Assembly: GCA_028752905.1 (NCBI GenBank)
Contig: JAQNBH010000015.1
Coordinates: forward strand, 17,158,669-17,222,668
Length of the DNA: 64,000 nt
Origin: Cladorhizidae sp. MBARI D1340-BT2
Lineage: Eukaryota; Porifera; Demospongiae; Poecilosclerida; Cladorhizidae
Direction: 5' to 3'
Shown here: positions 46,061 through 57,229 of the stretch, one piece after another
Position numbering within the stretch: position 1 is the first letter of the stretch
How the letters are laid out: each line of letters opens with the position of its first letter
Notes under the pieces: generated by a model
What the model was told of the DNA's origin: nothing
Database searches by the model: none
The model's input: the letters and a program-made list of their open reading frames with translations, nothing else
Position numbers and translations under genes: made by a program

Positions 46061-47039
46061 TATATGACACTCAACCATTTCAAGTCCTGCACGCTGATCA
46101 TTCTACAGATTTTAAAAGGAGTTGATTTTTAATGGTAAAGGATCATCTAACCTGGTGTAACGAACTGGTTGAGGTCTCGTGGGAACAGTTTTGTTTGCTT
46201 TAATAGAAATTTGTTCTTGTAATACCTGGTAACAACTTCACCTTTCGCAAAAAAAAAAATGCGATGCGTCCACAATGCCACCTTCCTGTGTAGCTATATG
46301 ATAAAAACAGTTGATCTGCTCCTTAATTTCTCTACATTATTCACATTGAACCATTATATAACTAATCACAGGTGACAACTCACTTTACACTGATATTTAT
46401 GAATGAACATAGATTAAAAACCCTCATGAACTAGGCACTTTATTTTTATTATTGAGGCCTGCATCACAACAATACAGTCGACTATTATAGTCAACATGGA
46501 GTAGCACAACTTGAAGAATAAGGACAGTAGACAGAGGGAAAGGGAACTTGTGATGAATTCAAGCTTGGAATTGTTATTTACAAAGAAAGCAGCTTGGTAC
46601 ACTATATGCGATATTTTATATTTTGTGGAAGAAGAACTTCTGTGGACACCTTTACATTGATGTTATAAAATATAACTTCACCTTCAGGAGGTAGTTCTCG
46701 TATAATTTTAACTGAAAATAATATGGAAAAAGTGGGTGCCAGTTGTCCAGACAGGATCTTGCAGGTTCTTCATACCCTAATCCAATTATTACAGCATCAC
46801 GGCCTTATCTACATCATCCTATTGCATCGTAAGGTAGCTGTAGCCACTGCCCTAACACTGCCCTGGCCCAAAACCTAAGAGAAGGATTAATCCTGTCCGT
46901 AGTGCGTGTGATGATGGATGATGTAATGCTAAAATGACTTGTATCACGCCAACAAAGTAAAAACATCTTGATTGGCTAGAATCATGCTAAATGTTATTTT
47001 TGCTGTTGTTTTTGCTTTCGTGTGCCGCTTATCATTAAG

Positions 47040-47345
47040 AGATAAGCGTTCTCTCCTACAAGTGCTGGAGCAACATTCGGAAAAGAAATGGGAGTCAAAA
47101 AGCTAAAAAGATGATAATCCAGCCAAGCAGAGAAAACCAAGAAATAGGTCCACTCACAAGGGAAAAAACCAAGATCACGAGATGGACGTTTCTTGTTGAA
47201 GTCTACTATACCACTTACATTCCATGATCATGAAACAAAATATACAACAACTAAATTGGCGTGACCTTGCTACTTTGGGGTAGATAATTCTAAATAGAAA
47301 GCAAATGAAAAGGCTCTGGTTTCTCTAATATACATCTAGGAGAGC
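47040..47345 (+). pseudogene. Decayed copy of the symplekin last exon and 3' UTR
   Basis: CGTTCTCTCCTACAAGTGCT at 47047 matches 30389 of the real gene. Similarity continues through GAGCAACATTCGG, ATGGGAGTCAAAAAG, the stop region AATAGG, ATGATCATGAAACAAA and GGCTCTGGTTTCT, mirroring 30385-30720 with substitutions and indels. There is no upstream exon copy nearby, and the coding frame is broken. It is a segmental fragment, not a second gene. Confidence 0.75.
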
Positions 47346-47619
47346 CTTCTTGTGAACATGGAGTCTTGGATTGGCCAGCTTACCAGCAGTAGCTGCACAT
47401 CACTGAGGTATAAATTTGCTGACTGTCAGAGATTCCCTGGACATTCCCGTGATTTTGCTTGACACACAATTTTGTCCAGGAGTTCATGGAAGCTGGATTT
47501 ATTTTGATCATGCACAGCTCTTGATCTTGGTTAACCTGCCAGATTATCTGAATCAGCAGCTTGTCAACCTGCAATCATTACCACCTTGTAAATTTCAAGG
47601 GGTTCTTTCACAGAGTCAG

Positions 47620-47950
47620 GGAACTCGGATGCCACACAGTTGGCTGCTGAATCAATGGCTTTATCATGACATCATATTTTGTATGTCCAGCTGGTTCCTT
47701 GTACCAAAGGAGTGGTTCATAATCATCGCTATGATGATATCATGAGTACCCACTGTTGGATTGCACTGCTCTAGCTAATGCCCTCACACAAACTCTAACC
47801 ATTGCCCTGGTAGTAAAAACTCTTGCTGAACAATAGGATCTTCCTGGTGTCATCATGACAATTGCTTCACACACCATGAAATAGTAAGTTGTGACGTAAG
47901 GTCACTCATCAAGATATGGTTTGTAGTGCATACCACATCCCACCCATAAA
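47620..47950. repeat. Repeat shared with 52080-52330
   Basis: AAGGAGTGGTTCATAATC, ATGATGATATCATGAGTACC, CATTGCCCTGG and TGGTGTCATCATGA here correspond to AGGAGTGGTTCAAAAATC, ATGATGACATCATGTCCTGG, GTTGCCCTGG and TGGTGTCATCATGA at 52120-52280. No coding content is seen. Confidence 0.6.
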
Positions 47951-48539
47951 CACATACCTAGCAAGTGTAGTTTGATTCTTTATCTTTGGCCCTGGTGTAA
48001 AATACTTCAAGCTACCCCTTCCTGGTAGTTATTAAGTGAAGCTACTTCAAACATATATAACTTCACCTTCAGGGACAACTTATATTATTTTAATAAGTGT
48101 TGACAAAAATGTGGGCATTTATTGACTCGGCATATAATAGACAAGAAGAAGAATCCTGCAGGTTGTTTATGTCCCACTCCTGGCATTTCACCATCAGATG
48201 AACGATCAGCATCATCATATTCTTATCTTGCTTTAACCGCTGCTCTGGCCCCCTCAACATAAGTGAAGGACTCATCATATTTCTACAGCATAATTGCTAT
48301 ATAGTGACATGAAGAAGTAATCCCAGAGTCCCATCAACTCAGATTATGCCAACAAAGTGAAATCAGCATGATTGGCTTTAAATCATGCCAATTGTAAAAC
48401 TTCAGCTCTTTCATAAAAGAAGGGGAGGGGGGAACAGAATAACTGCTTGTAACAATACTCATCTAACTACATGAAGGGGGGCGGTGTTGCACATGCACCA
48501 CTTTTTGGGACTGGTGAAGTTGGACACCTATTACAAGGA

Positions 48540-49014
48540 CTAGTTATTATTGTTGTGGTTGTTATTATTATTATTATTATTATTATTAATTTTTTTTTTT
48601 TTTTTTCAATTTTTTTATTTTTTATATTTTTATTATTAAATAAATAAACAAATTAAATAAATAAACAAACAAACAAACATGCTATATAGTTATATAATAA
48701 TCAATTACAAATAATATCTACTAATTAACAATAAATACATACATAACTAAAAAGCTAACACGTTCAACTCCCGACCGACCCCAAAACAGACAAGGCATTC
48801 CCCCGCTGGACTGCCACCGAGAGACGCTGAAGGAGGTAAGCACAGGCATTCATCTCCCCAGTTCTTTGCCTTATCCTGAGGCTGAGCTCATTATTATTAT
48901 ATTAAATATTATTATTATTGTTATTTTTTTGTTATTTTTTTATATTATTAAATTATTTATTTATTATTATAAATAAATAAATTCAATAAATATATTAACA
49001 ATTCATATAGTAGA

Positions 49015-49093
<79 letters not shown>
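48540..49093. repeat. AT-rich microsatellites
   Basis: ATT trinucleotide arrays (48555-48590 and about 49016-49096), T/A homopolymers and AAAC tetranucleotides dominate. The middle part (48765-48870) is GC-richer and non-coding, of unknown origin. Confidence 0.85.
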
Positions 49094-49097
<4 letters not shown>

Positions 49098-49231
49098 AAT
49101 GATCTTCTCAATAATCAACTTTAATTTTACTCTCTTGACATTTCGACTAGATGCTCTAGCCTACATCAGGAATAGAGGCAAAACATGGAGAGGGTAAAAT
49201 TCAAGTGGGTTATTGAGAAGGTCATTGTAAT
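49094..49231. repeat. Palindromic repeat, diverged copy
   Basis: The left arm TTAAAATGATCTTCTCAATA to GACATTTCGACTAGATGC and the right arm ending GGTTATTGAGAAGGTCATT are the same family as 21740-21861, with a longer unpaired centre (CTCTAGCCTACATCAGGAAT). It is followed by TCAACTGAGAGTTCATTGAG, the same downstream sequence as at 12930. Confidence 0.8.
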
Positions 49232-49382
49232 TTCATTGTCAACTGAGAGTTCATTGAGAGATTATTATTATTACATGTATTATTATTGAATCCGACTATC
49301 AGCTTCACTCCTATGACCAAAGAGACTTAGAGAGATGTCGGCCCAGATCCATGGAAAGAGCTAATCCACCACAATAATAAAC

Positions 49383-51745
49383 GTGGTACAAAAAGATGCT
49401 TGCATGGTATGTTCTAAGGACGAAGAATCCTCTGAGGAAGGCTCAAGTTGGATTGGCTCTGAAGGGTCTTGTGGGGGATGGTTTCACCAAAGATGTGTTG
49501 GCATGTCTGAGGAGGATATTGAGAGTTTAGTGAGAAAAAATGGTTTTGTAGTCAATGTTGTGGGAGTTTGGATGGAGCAAGTGTGGGGAAGGGAGAAGTT
49601 CATGTTGAAGGTAAAGGAAAAGAAGTGCAGGTTGTGAAGTGTATTGATACGAAGAACCAGAAAGAGGCACGAGAAAGAGTGTAGTAAGATGTTTCAGTGA
49701 TAAGGTTATGATAAGGAAGCAGGAGTTAATAGAGAAAATTAAGGAGGAGTATCGGGGTGAGAGAGATGGTGGTGGATCAGTAGATACTAATGCCACCAAC
49801 ACTGTACATATAATTGACGAGGGATGTGTTAAAGAAGTTGGAACATAGAGAGAGTGGTGATGTGTGGATTAATATGAAATTGATGGAAACTCATCAAATG
49901 GGTGATGTGCTGGCTAATGTTCTGTTGAGGGTGGAAGAATTGGAAAAGCAGGTAGAGCATAAACAGAGAAGAAGAATTGAAGTCTTGGGGAGGAAGTTAG
50001 AACAGGTGATGGCGGAAGAAGGAGGGAACAGGAAGCAGATCATGGGGGTGGTAGAGGAAGTGGGTAAGGAAGTTAAAACAGAAGATGTTAAAGGAAATAG
50101 GACAAGCAATATATATGAGGATATTACGAAGAGGGACGAAGAAAATTTTCAGCAGGTCTTGAGCAAACTGGTGGGAAGGCCAATTATCATGAGAAAGAGA
50201 GGAAGATACAAGAGGATGAAAGAGGTCTGGGGGGAAATGGAGTATATATGGTGCAGGGGGTGTATCAGCAGCAGCAAATGAAGAATCGCCAGCAAGTGAA
50301 ACAACAGGAGAAGGCATGCGGGGTAAGAAGTCGGAATGCAAAAGGGTGGTGGGGAAAGGGGGGAGAGTGGATGGAGACCAGGAGGAAAAGTCAAGGGGAA
50401 CGTCGTATCTACTGCGATTTGGTACATGTGGGCTGTCAGGGGGAGACTCGCTGGCAGACAACACAGAGGGGGGTGGAGGGAGGCAAGAACCGTCAGGTGG
50501 GTTAGCACCGGGAGGGGATTCATCCAGGGAAGGAGCACCTGCTGGCCAAAGAAAAGATGTCCATGATCATGAACAAATCCAAGCTGTGAGTGCAAAAAGT
50601 ATGTTGGGGGGTTGGGAGAGGGACCAAAGATAGGGGAACTGGGCGGTTGAGAGTGGCATTTGTTAATTGTAGAGGATGGTGGTGAACGAAGAAGTTTGAT
50701 GTGCTGGGATTAGCGGAGACATTTTTGCAGAAAAAGGACGAGGTGAGTGTGGCAGGATATGAGTGGTATGGCAGGAATAGAGAGAGTGGCAGGCGGGCGA
50801 GTGGAGGTGTGGGAGTTCTGGTGCATGAGAGTTTGGATTCTAGGGAGCTTCTAGCGAGACCTAGTATGGATCATGCAGCCGAAGTGTGGTGGACAGGAGG
50901 ACGGAATGCTTGCAAGAAGTTGGAGTCAGCACAGATGAGAGTGGGTAGGAGACTGTTGGGGGCAAGTAACACAGTAGCAGGAGTGGCAATATTGGGAGAT
51001 ATGGGCTCGAGGAAGCTAGAGGAGAGGAGGGAAGAGATGAAGGTTTTGTTTGGCAAGAGATTAGAGGTGTTGGAACTGGTAAAAGTTGTTGTAAGAGAGG
51101 ATGGAGGAATTGGATGGTGGGAAGAATATGAGATCTTGAGGACAAAGTACGAGATAAACAACGAGGTTGGGTCAGTGCGCAAGTGGAAGGGGAAAGTGAA
51201 GGTGAGAAATGAGAAGGACTGGGAGGAGGAAGTAAACGGAAAGAGTACGCTGAATTTTTATAAATCGGCAAAGAATGGTGCAAAGGTAGAGAGGTATGTA
51301 AGGTCCATGCATGGTCAGGAAGGTGTGCGGTTGCAATTTCAACTGAGGACTGCATCAGCTGGGTTGTTAGAGGATAAGAAGCGATGTGGGATAGTTAGGG
51401 ATGAGAGGTGTATAATGTGTGATAGTGAAGCAGGGGAGGATGTGGAAGATTTCTTGTTGATATGTGGGGAATTTGAGAGGGATCAGCTGGTACTGATGGA
51501 TGAGGTGTGCAGAATTGTAAGGGCAGGACAGTGGTGAGTAAGGATGGAAAGGTAGCATTGCTTTTGGGGAAAGATGTGGAGGGAGTAAGTGATGCAGTGA
51601 TGGAGGAGGTGGGCGTGTGTGTTATGTATTGGGTAGGGAAGTGGTGGCAGAGGAGAAAGGAACTGTTGTATGGTGAGCTGAGGAGTGATCTTTGGTCCCC
51701 TCCCGTTCCCTCCTCCTTGACCAGCGGGACACTCGTAACTTAATA
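49383..51745 (+). mobile_element. LINE with PHD-finger ORF1, internally deleted
   Basis: ORF1 begins at about 49383 with a PHD-like zinc finger (CMVCSKDEES, then GGWFHQRCVGMSEEDIESL), then a coiled coil (about 49814-50080, VEELEKQVEHKQRRR), with frameshifts. At 50650-50850 an endonuclease fragment appears (RVAFVNCRG, LGLAETFLQKKDEVSVAGYE, GVGVLVHESL: the AP-endonuclease fold of CR1/Jockey-type LINEs). The RT catalytic palm is missing. The sequence jumps to the C-terminal part (AEVWWTGGRNACKKLESAQM) and ends in a Cys-containing segment. The tail is AT-rich. Confidence 0.8.
50701..51537 (+). pseudogene. Endonuclease-to-C-terminus fusion ORF of the deleted LINE
   Basis: A 278-codon open frame joins the endonuclease piece (residues 1-45) to the post-RT segment (from about residue 55: HAAEVWWTGG, RRLLGASNTVAGVAILGDMG) and ends after CIMCDSEAGEDVEDFLLICG. 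In related LINEs this last motif is CxxC...H...C; here the His position reads Asp (EDFLLIC). The whole RT between them is deleted without breaking the frame. Confidence 0.7.
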
Positions 51746-52518
51746 TTGTGGATAATTTTATTAATTAAGTACTGTTGATTTTTAATATAGATTGTTATTA
51801 TATAGGTTAGTTACTAAATAGTTGGCCTCAACAGGCTCAGCAAAACAATAACTCGGGAAATAATAAATATTTATCATGCCAATTAATTTACCATTTATAA
51901 AATCATGTATGCTGATCATATTATACATGATTTAAAGGTTAAAGGGTCTTTTGATTTGCACACAATTTTGAAAGTTTAACTGGTTGTTCTTTCATGGGTA
52001 CAATATTCTTCAATCCACTATAGCTATACATTATAAGGACATTGTGAAATTTTAATAAAATTTTAGTGAAGTGTCCACCAGTCAAGAGAGGTTGAACATT
52101 CCAGCCACAACTACTGGTTTCCCATAGGAGTGGTTCAAAAATCCTGGCAATACATCACCATGATGACATCATGTCCTGGATTGATTTGCTCTAGGTACCC
52201 TCCATAAACACAAGCTGTTGCCCTGGTCCAAACTTCAGCCATTATCCTGGCACAACAGAAACTTTGTGGTGTCATCATGATGATCTAATGCTAACACGCA
52301 TGGAAGTGGTGAGGTGGAGGTTTGTTGCGCATGCCATATCCCAGCCACAAACAAATTCCGAAGTCACGCGTAGCTGAGACATTATCTTTGGCCTGCAAGA
52401 TAACCCAACACAAATCAAGATAAAATTTAAATTTGAACTGACCCAAAGAAGGGAGGGTAAAGGAGACTTGGCTAAGCGTAAGGCGAGGCGTAGGGTTACG
52501 TGACAGTTACACGACGCC
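51746..52518. other. Upstream region of receptor copy 2
   Basis: It holds the repeat shared with 47620-47950 at about 52080-52330, then about 190 bp just before the ATG (GCGAGGCGTAGGGTTACGTGAC) that are not similar to the region before copy 1. A promoter is expected here but no clear TATA box is seen. Confidence 0.5.
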
Positions 52519-55500
52519 ATGTTTTATAGATTTGTGCTTTTGCTATGTGTTGTAGCTGCTAGTGCTGCACGTACGACTAACAAGACCACGCAAGGAAATA
52601 ATTCTATCACGTCCATCTGTAATGCAAGCAGTACTCTGGATTACCACACCGTATACCTGAGAGATGAAAATGTCAGCATAAACGGGAACTGCAGAGTGGA
52701 GAACGTAGTTAACCTGACCATCCAAGGTTCAGCTGAAGAAAGGCCAACAATCCAGTGCTTGAGAAAGCAAGGAACAGCGTCTTCCACTGCATTCACCTTC
52801 AACAATGTATCCTTCCTCACTATTGCAAATGTTAACTTTGTGGGTTGCGGTGGAATCCTGACCAAACTGGATATACAGAACTCCAGCAACAGCTCCATCT
52901 TCTTCTTTGGTGAGGGACAAGCAGCTGTCATCCTGTGCACTTTCTGCTATAATCTCTCTTTTGCTAACATCACTTTTTCTGACAATGCCGGGTATGCTTT
53001 TGCCGGGATTAACATCATGGGTGATTCCATCTTCGACGGTATCCATGTTTATAGGAGGGATGATGCTCACTTCCCATATAATGCTACCACATGCGCCCAG
53101 CCAGAGTACAAGTACACATGTAGGTTCACAGGAGTCCTACTGCTCTTTGTAGATTCAGGCAAGGAGAAGACGGACAATAGCACAGTGCTAGTGAGGAATT
53201 CAGTCTTTGAATACAACTACTACACACCTTCAGAAGAAAAATTCGCTAGCTTGACATGTGTCAATGATATTTTTGATGAGTTCATTGATCCATTTAGCTA
53301 TAAGTATCCCATGCCTGATGTGGGGGCACTTACAATAATCCAGAACCAGAAGTTCTTCAAGGCACAGGTGAAGGTTTTGGACAGCAACTTTACTAATAAC
53401 CATGGAACATGCTTTGGTGCAGTCTTGGTTATTTTTTGTATTCCGTCCTCTCGGCTAGGAGAGCAGATCTTCCAAAACTGCCATTTTTCCAACAACTCGC
53501 CTACATTTTTACCAATTAACCAAGGGAAAAACTATATCGGAGATGATATCACTACTTTTATGCAGTTTTACAAAGAATCTCACAGCAGTAATTGCATTTC
53601 TTTGATCAACTCTTCCTTCTCCATAGACGAATTTGATAATAAGTTGAGAAACACTTCCATCACTGTGACGCATTTCCCTCGTACACAAGGTGAGTGTGCA
53701 GTGTTGGTAAAGGACTAAGTATGCCTTGTCATTATACATATTATATGAGTCTTAGCAGCTCATTATTCCTGAGGAAGGCTAGAACTTCTAGCCTAATGAG
53801 TGAACATTATTAAGAAAATCATTGCATCTATACTTTGTCAACAGAGAGTTTGTTGAGTTTATAAAATACTATATAGATCATTATGTCATTTCATTGTATT
53901 CTTCGCATTAGGTAAATGCACTCTATATTTGGAAGATGTGTGGACCAACATCACTACAAGGCTACTCTATGTTTCAGGCATCTATCAAGAAGACAGTCTG
54001 GATGTGGTAATGAAGGACATACGGATGATAGATGAGCACAATTTCCATTACACTCTCCACACCATGGAAAACTATGGACTGCTGACGTTTGTCAACATCC
54101 AAAATGTGACCCTCCTTGGAACAAGCCATGAAAACTGCCAGTTCAATAACCTCATTGGCCCAGTCATTGTGACACAGTCCTCCAAGCTTTTCCTCACAGG
54201 AGAGATGCTATTTGCTAACATCATTGCCTCAAAGTGGGCCACTGGGGCTGCTATTATGCTTCAAGCTTCATCTATCCTATGGTTCAAGGAACCTCTCAGT
54301 GCTATCTTCTCCAACAACTCAGCAGTAATAGGTGGGGCGATAGGCTCCGTCCAGCTAGTCACTGAGTTCTGTGTGCTTCAGTATCTCACACACCCTGTGT
54401 ACCACGATGACAACATAGCATTGATGAACATCACCATTGAGTTTAATAACAATACTGCCGCTGTTGCTGGGAACTCCATCTACATGGAAAGGCTGTACTT
54501 TTGCAGCATGCGTATAGCTCCTCGCATCAGGGTGTCAAACACCTCGGTGATATATGATAGTTCATTTCAATTTGAGAACAGTGTCAACAATGGACTCCTC
54601 GATATGTCTTCGACTCCTAACAAAGTCTGTGTCTGCACTGGAGATGCAGCAAATACTGCTAAAGTTGCATTGAGCTGTGCAGGTGATGTTTCAAGCATGA
54701 CTCATATATCAACATTCCCAGGTCAGACTTTTTCCATCTGGGCAATAGCAGTGGATGAAGCATATAATCCAGTGTTATCGACAGTTTACATAACTCTCAA
54801 ATCAAGTGAAGACAACCTGCACCCAGACAAGTTAGACTGGAGTTTGGAAGAAGGTCAGAATGTTGTCTTGCTCCATGGCTACAAATGTTCTTACCTGAAT
54901 TTCACAATTTTTACTCACAAAGATGAAGAGTCAGATGGAATATTGGCTATCTATCCTTACAGTCAACAGGAATCATTGCCCGTTCCAATTACCTTGAAGG
55001 AATGTCCTCTGGGGTTAAATCTCTCTTCTGACTTCTGCGACTGCAGTGCTCTTTTAGCTAAGCACAATTTCCAGTGCAGCATCAATGATGAGATGCTGAC
55101 CAAACACAATCCCTCTTCGTGGGTCGGTGTGGTAAATGATAACTTCAAGAATGGTTCCAAATTACTTTTGGCATATGCTTCTCACTGTTCCAGCAAGTAT
55201 TGTAAACGACAACTAGTTGTAAACTATAACAATTTTGACAGCATATGCAAGTTTAACAGATCTGGAATATTATGTGGAAATTGCCCCAATAACTTGAGCA
55301 CTGTCATTGGCTACCCAGAATGTTGGGAATGCTCCAATCTATGGCTCATCACTATCCCCCTCTATTGTCTCTTAGGTTTCCTTTTGGTAGTCCTTCTCTT
55401 TCTTCTTCGACTGACTGTGACAATGGGAACCATCAATGGAGTCATATTCTATGCAAACATCCTCAACATTAACATCTTCTTTTTTCTTGGTTTCAAGTCT

Positions 55501-56646
55501 ACCACATGGCTGCGTGTTTTCATAGCTTCACTCAACCTGGATATGGGGTTTCCCATTTGTTTCTACAATGGAATGTCCGCTATTGATGCAACGTACCTTA
55601 GTTTCAGTGTTCCAATCTACCTCTGGCTCACTCTGCTTGCCATTGTCTTCTTGAGTCGACGCTTTCAGTTTATCTCAAATATTACTGCTCGTTCTGCCAT
55701 ACCTGTCATGGCTACTTTGATCCATCTATCCTTCTCTAAGCTCCTGCGTTTAGTGGTTGACTGTCTGTTGTACGTGAGACTAGAGATTCAGCGTGTACAC
55801 GGTAATACCTACGTCTATGAGTCAAGAACCGTGTGGTATTTTGATGGAAATGTGGAATATTTCTCCATCAAACACTCAATCCTTTTTTCTGTGGCCATCT
55901 TCTTTCTCCTCTTCTTTATCATTCCTTACACAGGCTTTCTTACTGGAATCAAGTTTTTTTTGCAGTACAGACTTACGAATCGATATTGGATTAGACCCTT
56001 TGTGGATGCATTTTGTGCTCCATACAAGGACAAGTATAGATACTGGTTTGGGGCAAGGCTGTGGTTGCTGATTTTTTTATACATTGGATATGCCAATCTG
56101 TCCAGCCAACCTTATTTACTGGTTCTCATCCATTCCATTCTTATGATCTGTTTCACCATCATACAGGCTGCCATAATGCCCTACAAGAACACCTTGTTGA
56201 ACTGCCTGGAGTTGTTTTTCCTAGGTAACATCATCATACTCTACACTGTGGGACTTTACTCCACAAGCATAGATGGTACTGATGTATTAAATAACATCCA
56301 AGTATCAGTAAGTATTGTTGTGAGTACTGCTTTTCTGATGTTCCTTGGAATCATTGCCTACCATGTCTACCTCGTGCTGGGCCACCGGTTTGTTGGATGT
56401 TTTTCTGGGACAAAGGGGGAAATGAGTGTTGTAGAGTCTGAGTTTCCTTCTGAAACTTACATCGATGCTAATAACAGCACAATGGAAAGAAGCGGTGGGA
56501 CGTCTAAATTGAATGGCATCAACACTCCTACCACTCCTACCACTCCTACCACGTATTCAAGTCTGGTTTTGAACAAACAATTCAAACGATACTCCCCTGG
56601 AGAGTTCAGAGAACCATTGCTGGACAGTGGCACTGATAAAAATTAA
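52519..56646 (+). CDS. Beta-helix/Cys-rich/multi-pass membrane receptor-like protein, copy 2 (intact)
   Basis: Two exons, 52519-53689 and 53912-56646, joined in phase 1 (CAA G|GT AAA), give 1301 residues. Residues 1-17 are a signal peptide (FVLLLCVVAASA). Residues ~25-720 are rich in N-glycosylation sites and in Asn/Ser-rich turns (FTNNHGTCFGAV, FSNNSAVIGGAIG) typical of a right-handed parallel beta-helix. Residues ~745-865 are Cys-rich, ending RSGILCGNCPNN and YPECWEC. Then come 8-10 hydrophobic segments from ~867 to ~1213, with the family signature GTINGVIFYANILNIN. The cytoplasmic tail has TPT repeats. I recognise this plan from uncharacterised sponge and cnidarian families. It sits in the plasma membrane or a vesicle membrane; ligand and signalling are unknown. 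Resemblance to TRP-like or GPCR-like proteins is only a possibility. Confidence 0.88.
53690..53911 (+). other. Intron of receptor copy 2 carrying a repeat fragment
   Basis: The donor is CAAG|GTGAGT and the acceptor CGCATTAG|GT. The intron includes CTGAGGA and GGCTAGAACTTCTAGCC followed by GTCAACAGAGAGTTTGTTGA, a decayed member of the hammerhead-like repeat family that is also in copy 1, so it predates the duplication. Confidence 0.75.
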
Positions 56647-57229
56647 TTAAATCCAAGTTCATTGAGTATAATACATGAAGCATGGAGTTATGTAATGTGT
56701 ATATATTATAAGAACTGTGTTTGTAACTTCACAATAAGAAGAGGAAACGACAATAATTTTGTAATATTTTCCATGTTGGTCCAAGATATAGCTATCTAAT
56801 GGTGGGTGATGACACACTGTCTCCCTTAGTATATATGCTTGTACATGTACATATGTACGTAAACTATGACGAGTAAAAAGCAATGTTATTAGCTTCATGA
56901 AGTCGACCCTCTAATTTTCTGCAAAACCCTCTTATTTATATATCGTCAACGAGTAATACCAAACATGAAGAGATGGAACAGCAGAGGAGAAAGTGAACTG
57001 AGACTTTTGATAAATTCAACTTAGAATTGTTGAAAAATTAGACAGAAACTTCCCATATTATATATTCCCTCGGACATAAGATCAAGCTGAGGTACTGCAA
57101 GCTAGCCACAATGAAGTTGTCATGGCAGCACTAACACCAGATATTTCGCATTTGAGGTCATTTTTACCTTTTTGACCCTGACTAGGATCTCATCTAAAGC
57201 TGTGATGCTTCTTGATATCACATCAGGAC

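Noticed and set aside
49016..49096. Regular ATT array as a possible CRISPR or regulatory repeat
   Set aside because: It is a plain trinucleotide microsatellite with no spacers.
50149..50595. Minus-strand open frames over the LINE ORF1
   Set aside because: Shadows of the coding strand; the + strand gives the PHD finger, coiled coil and endonuclease.
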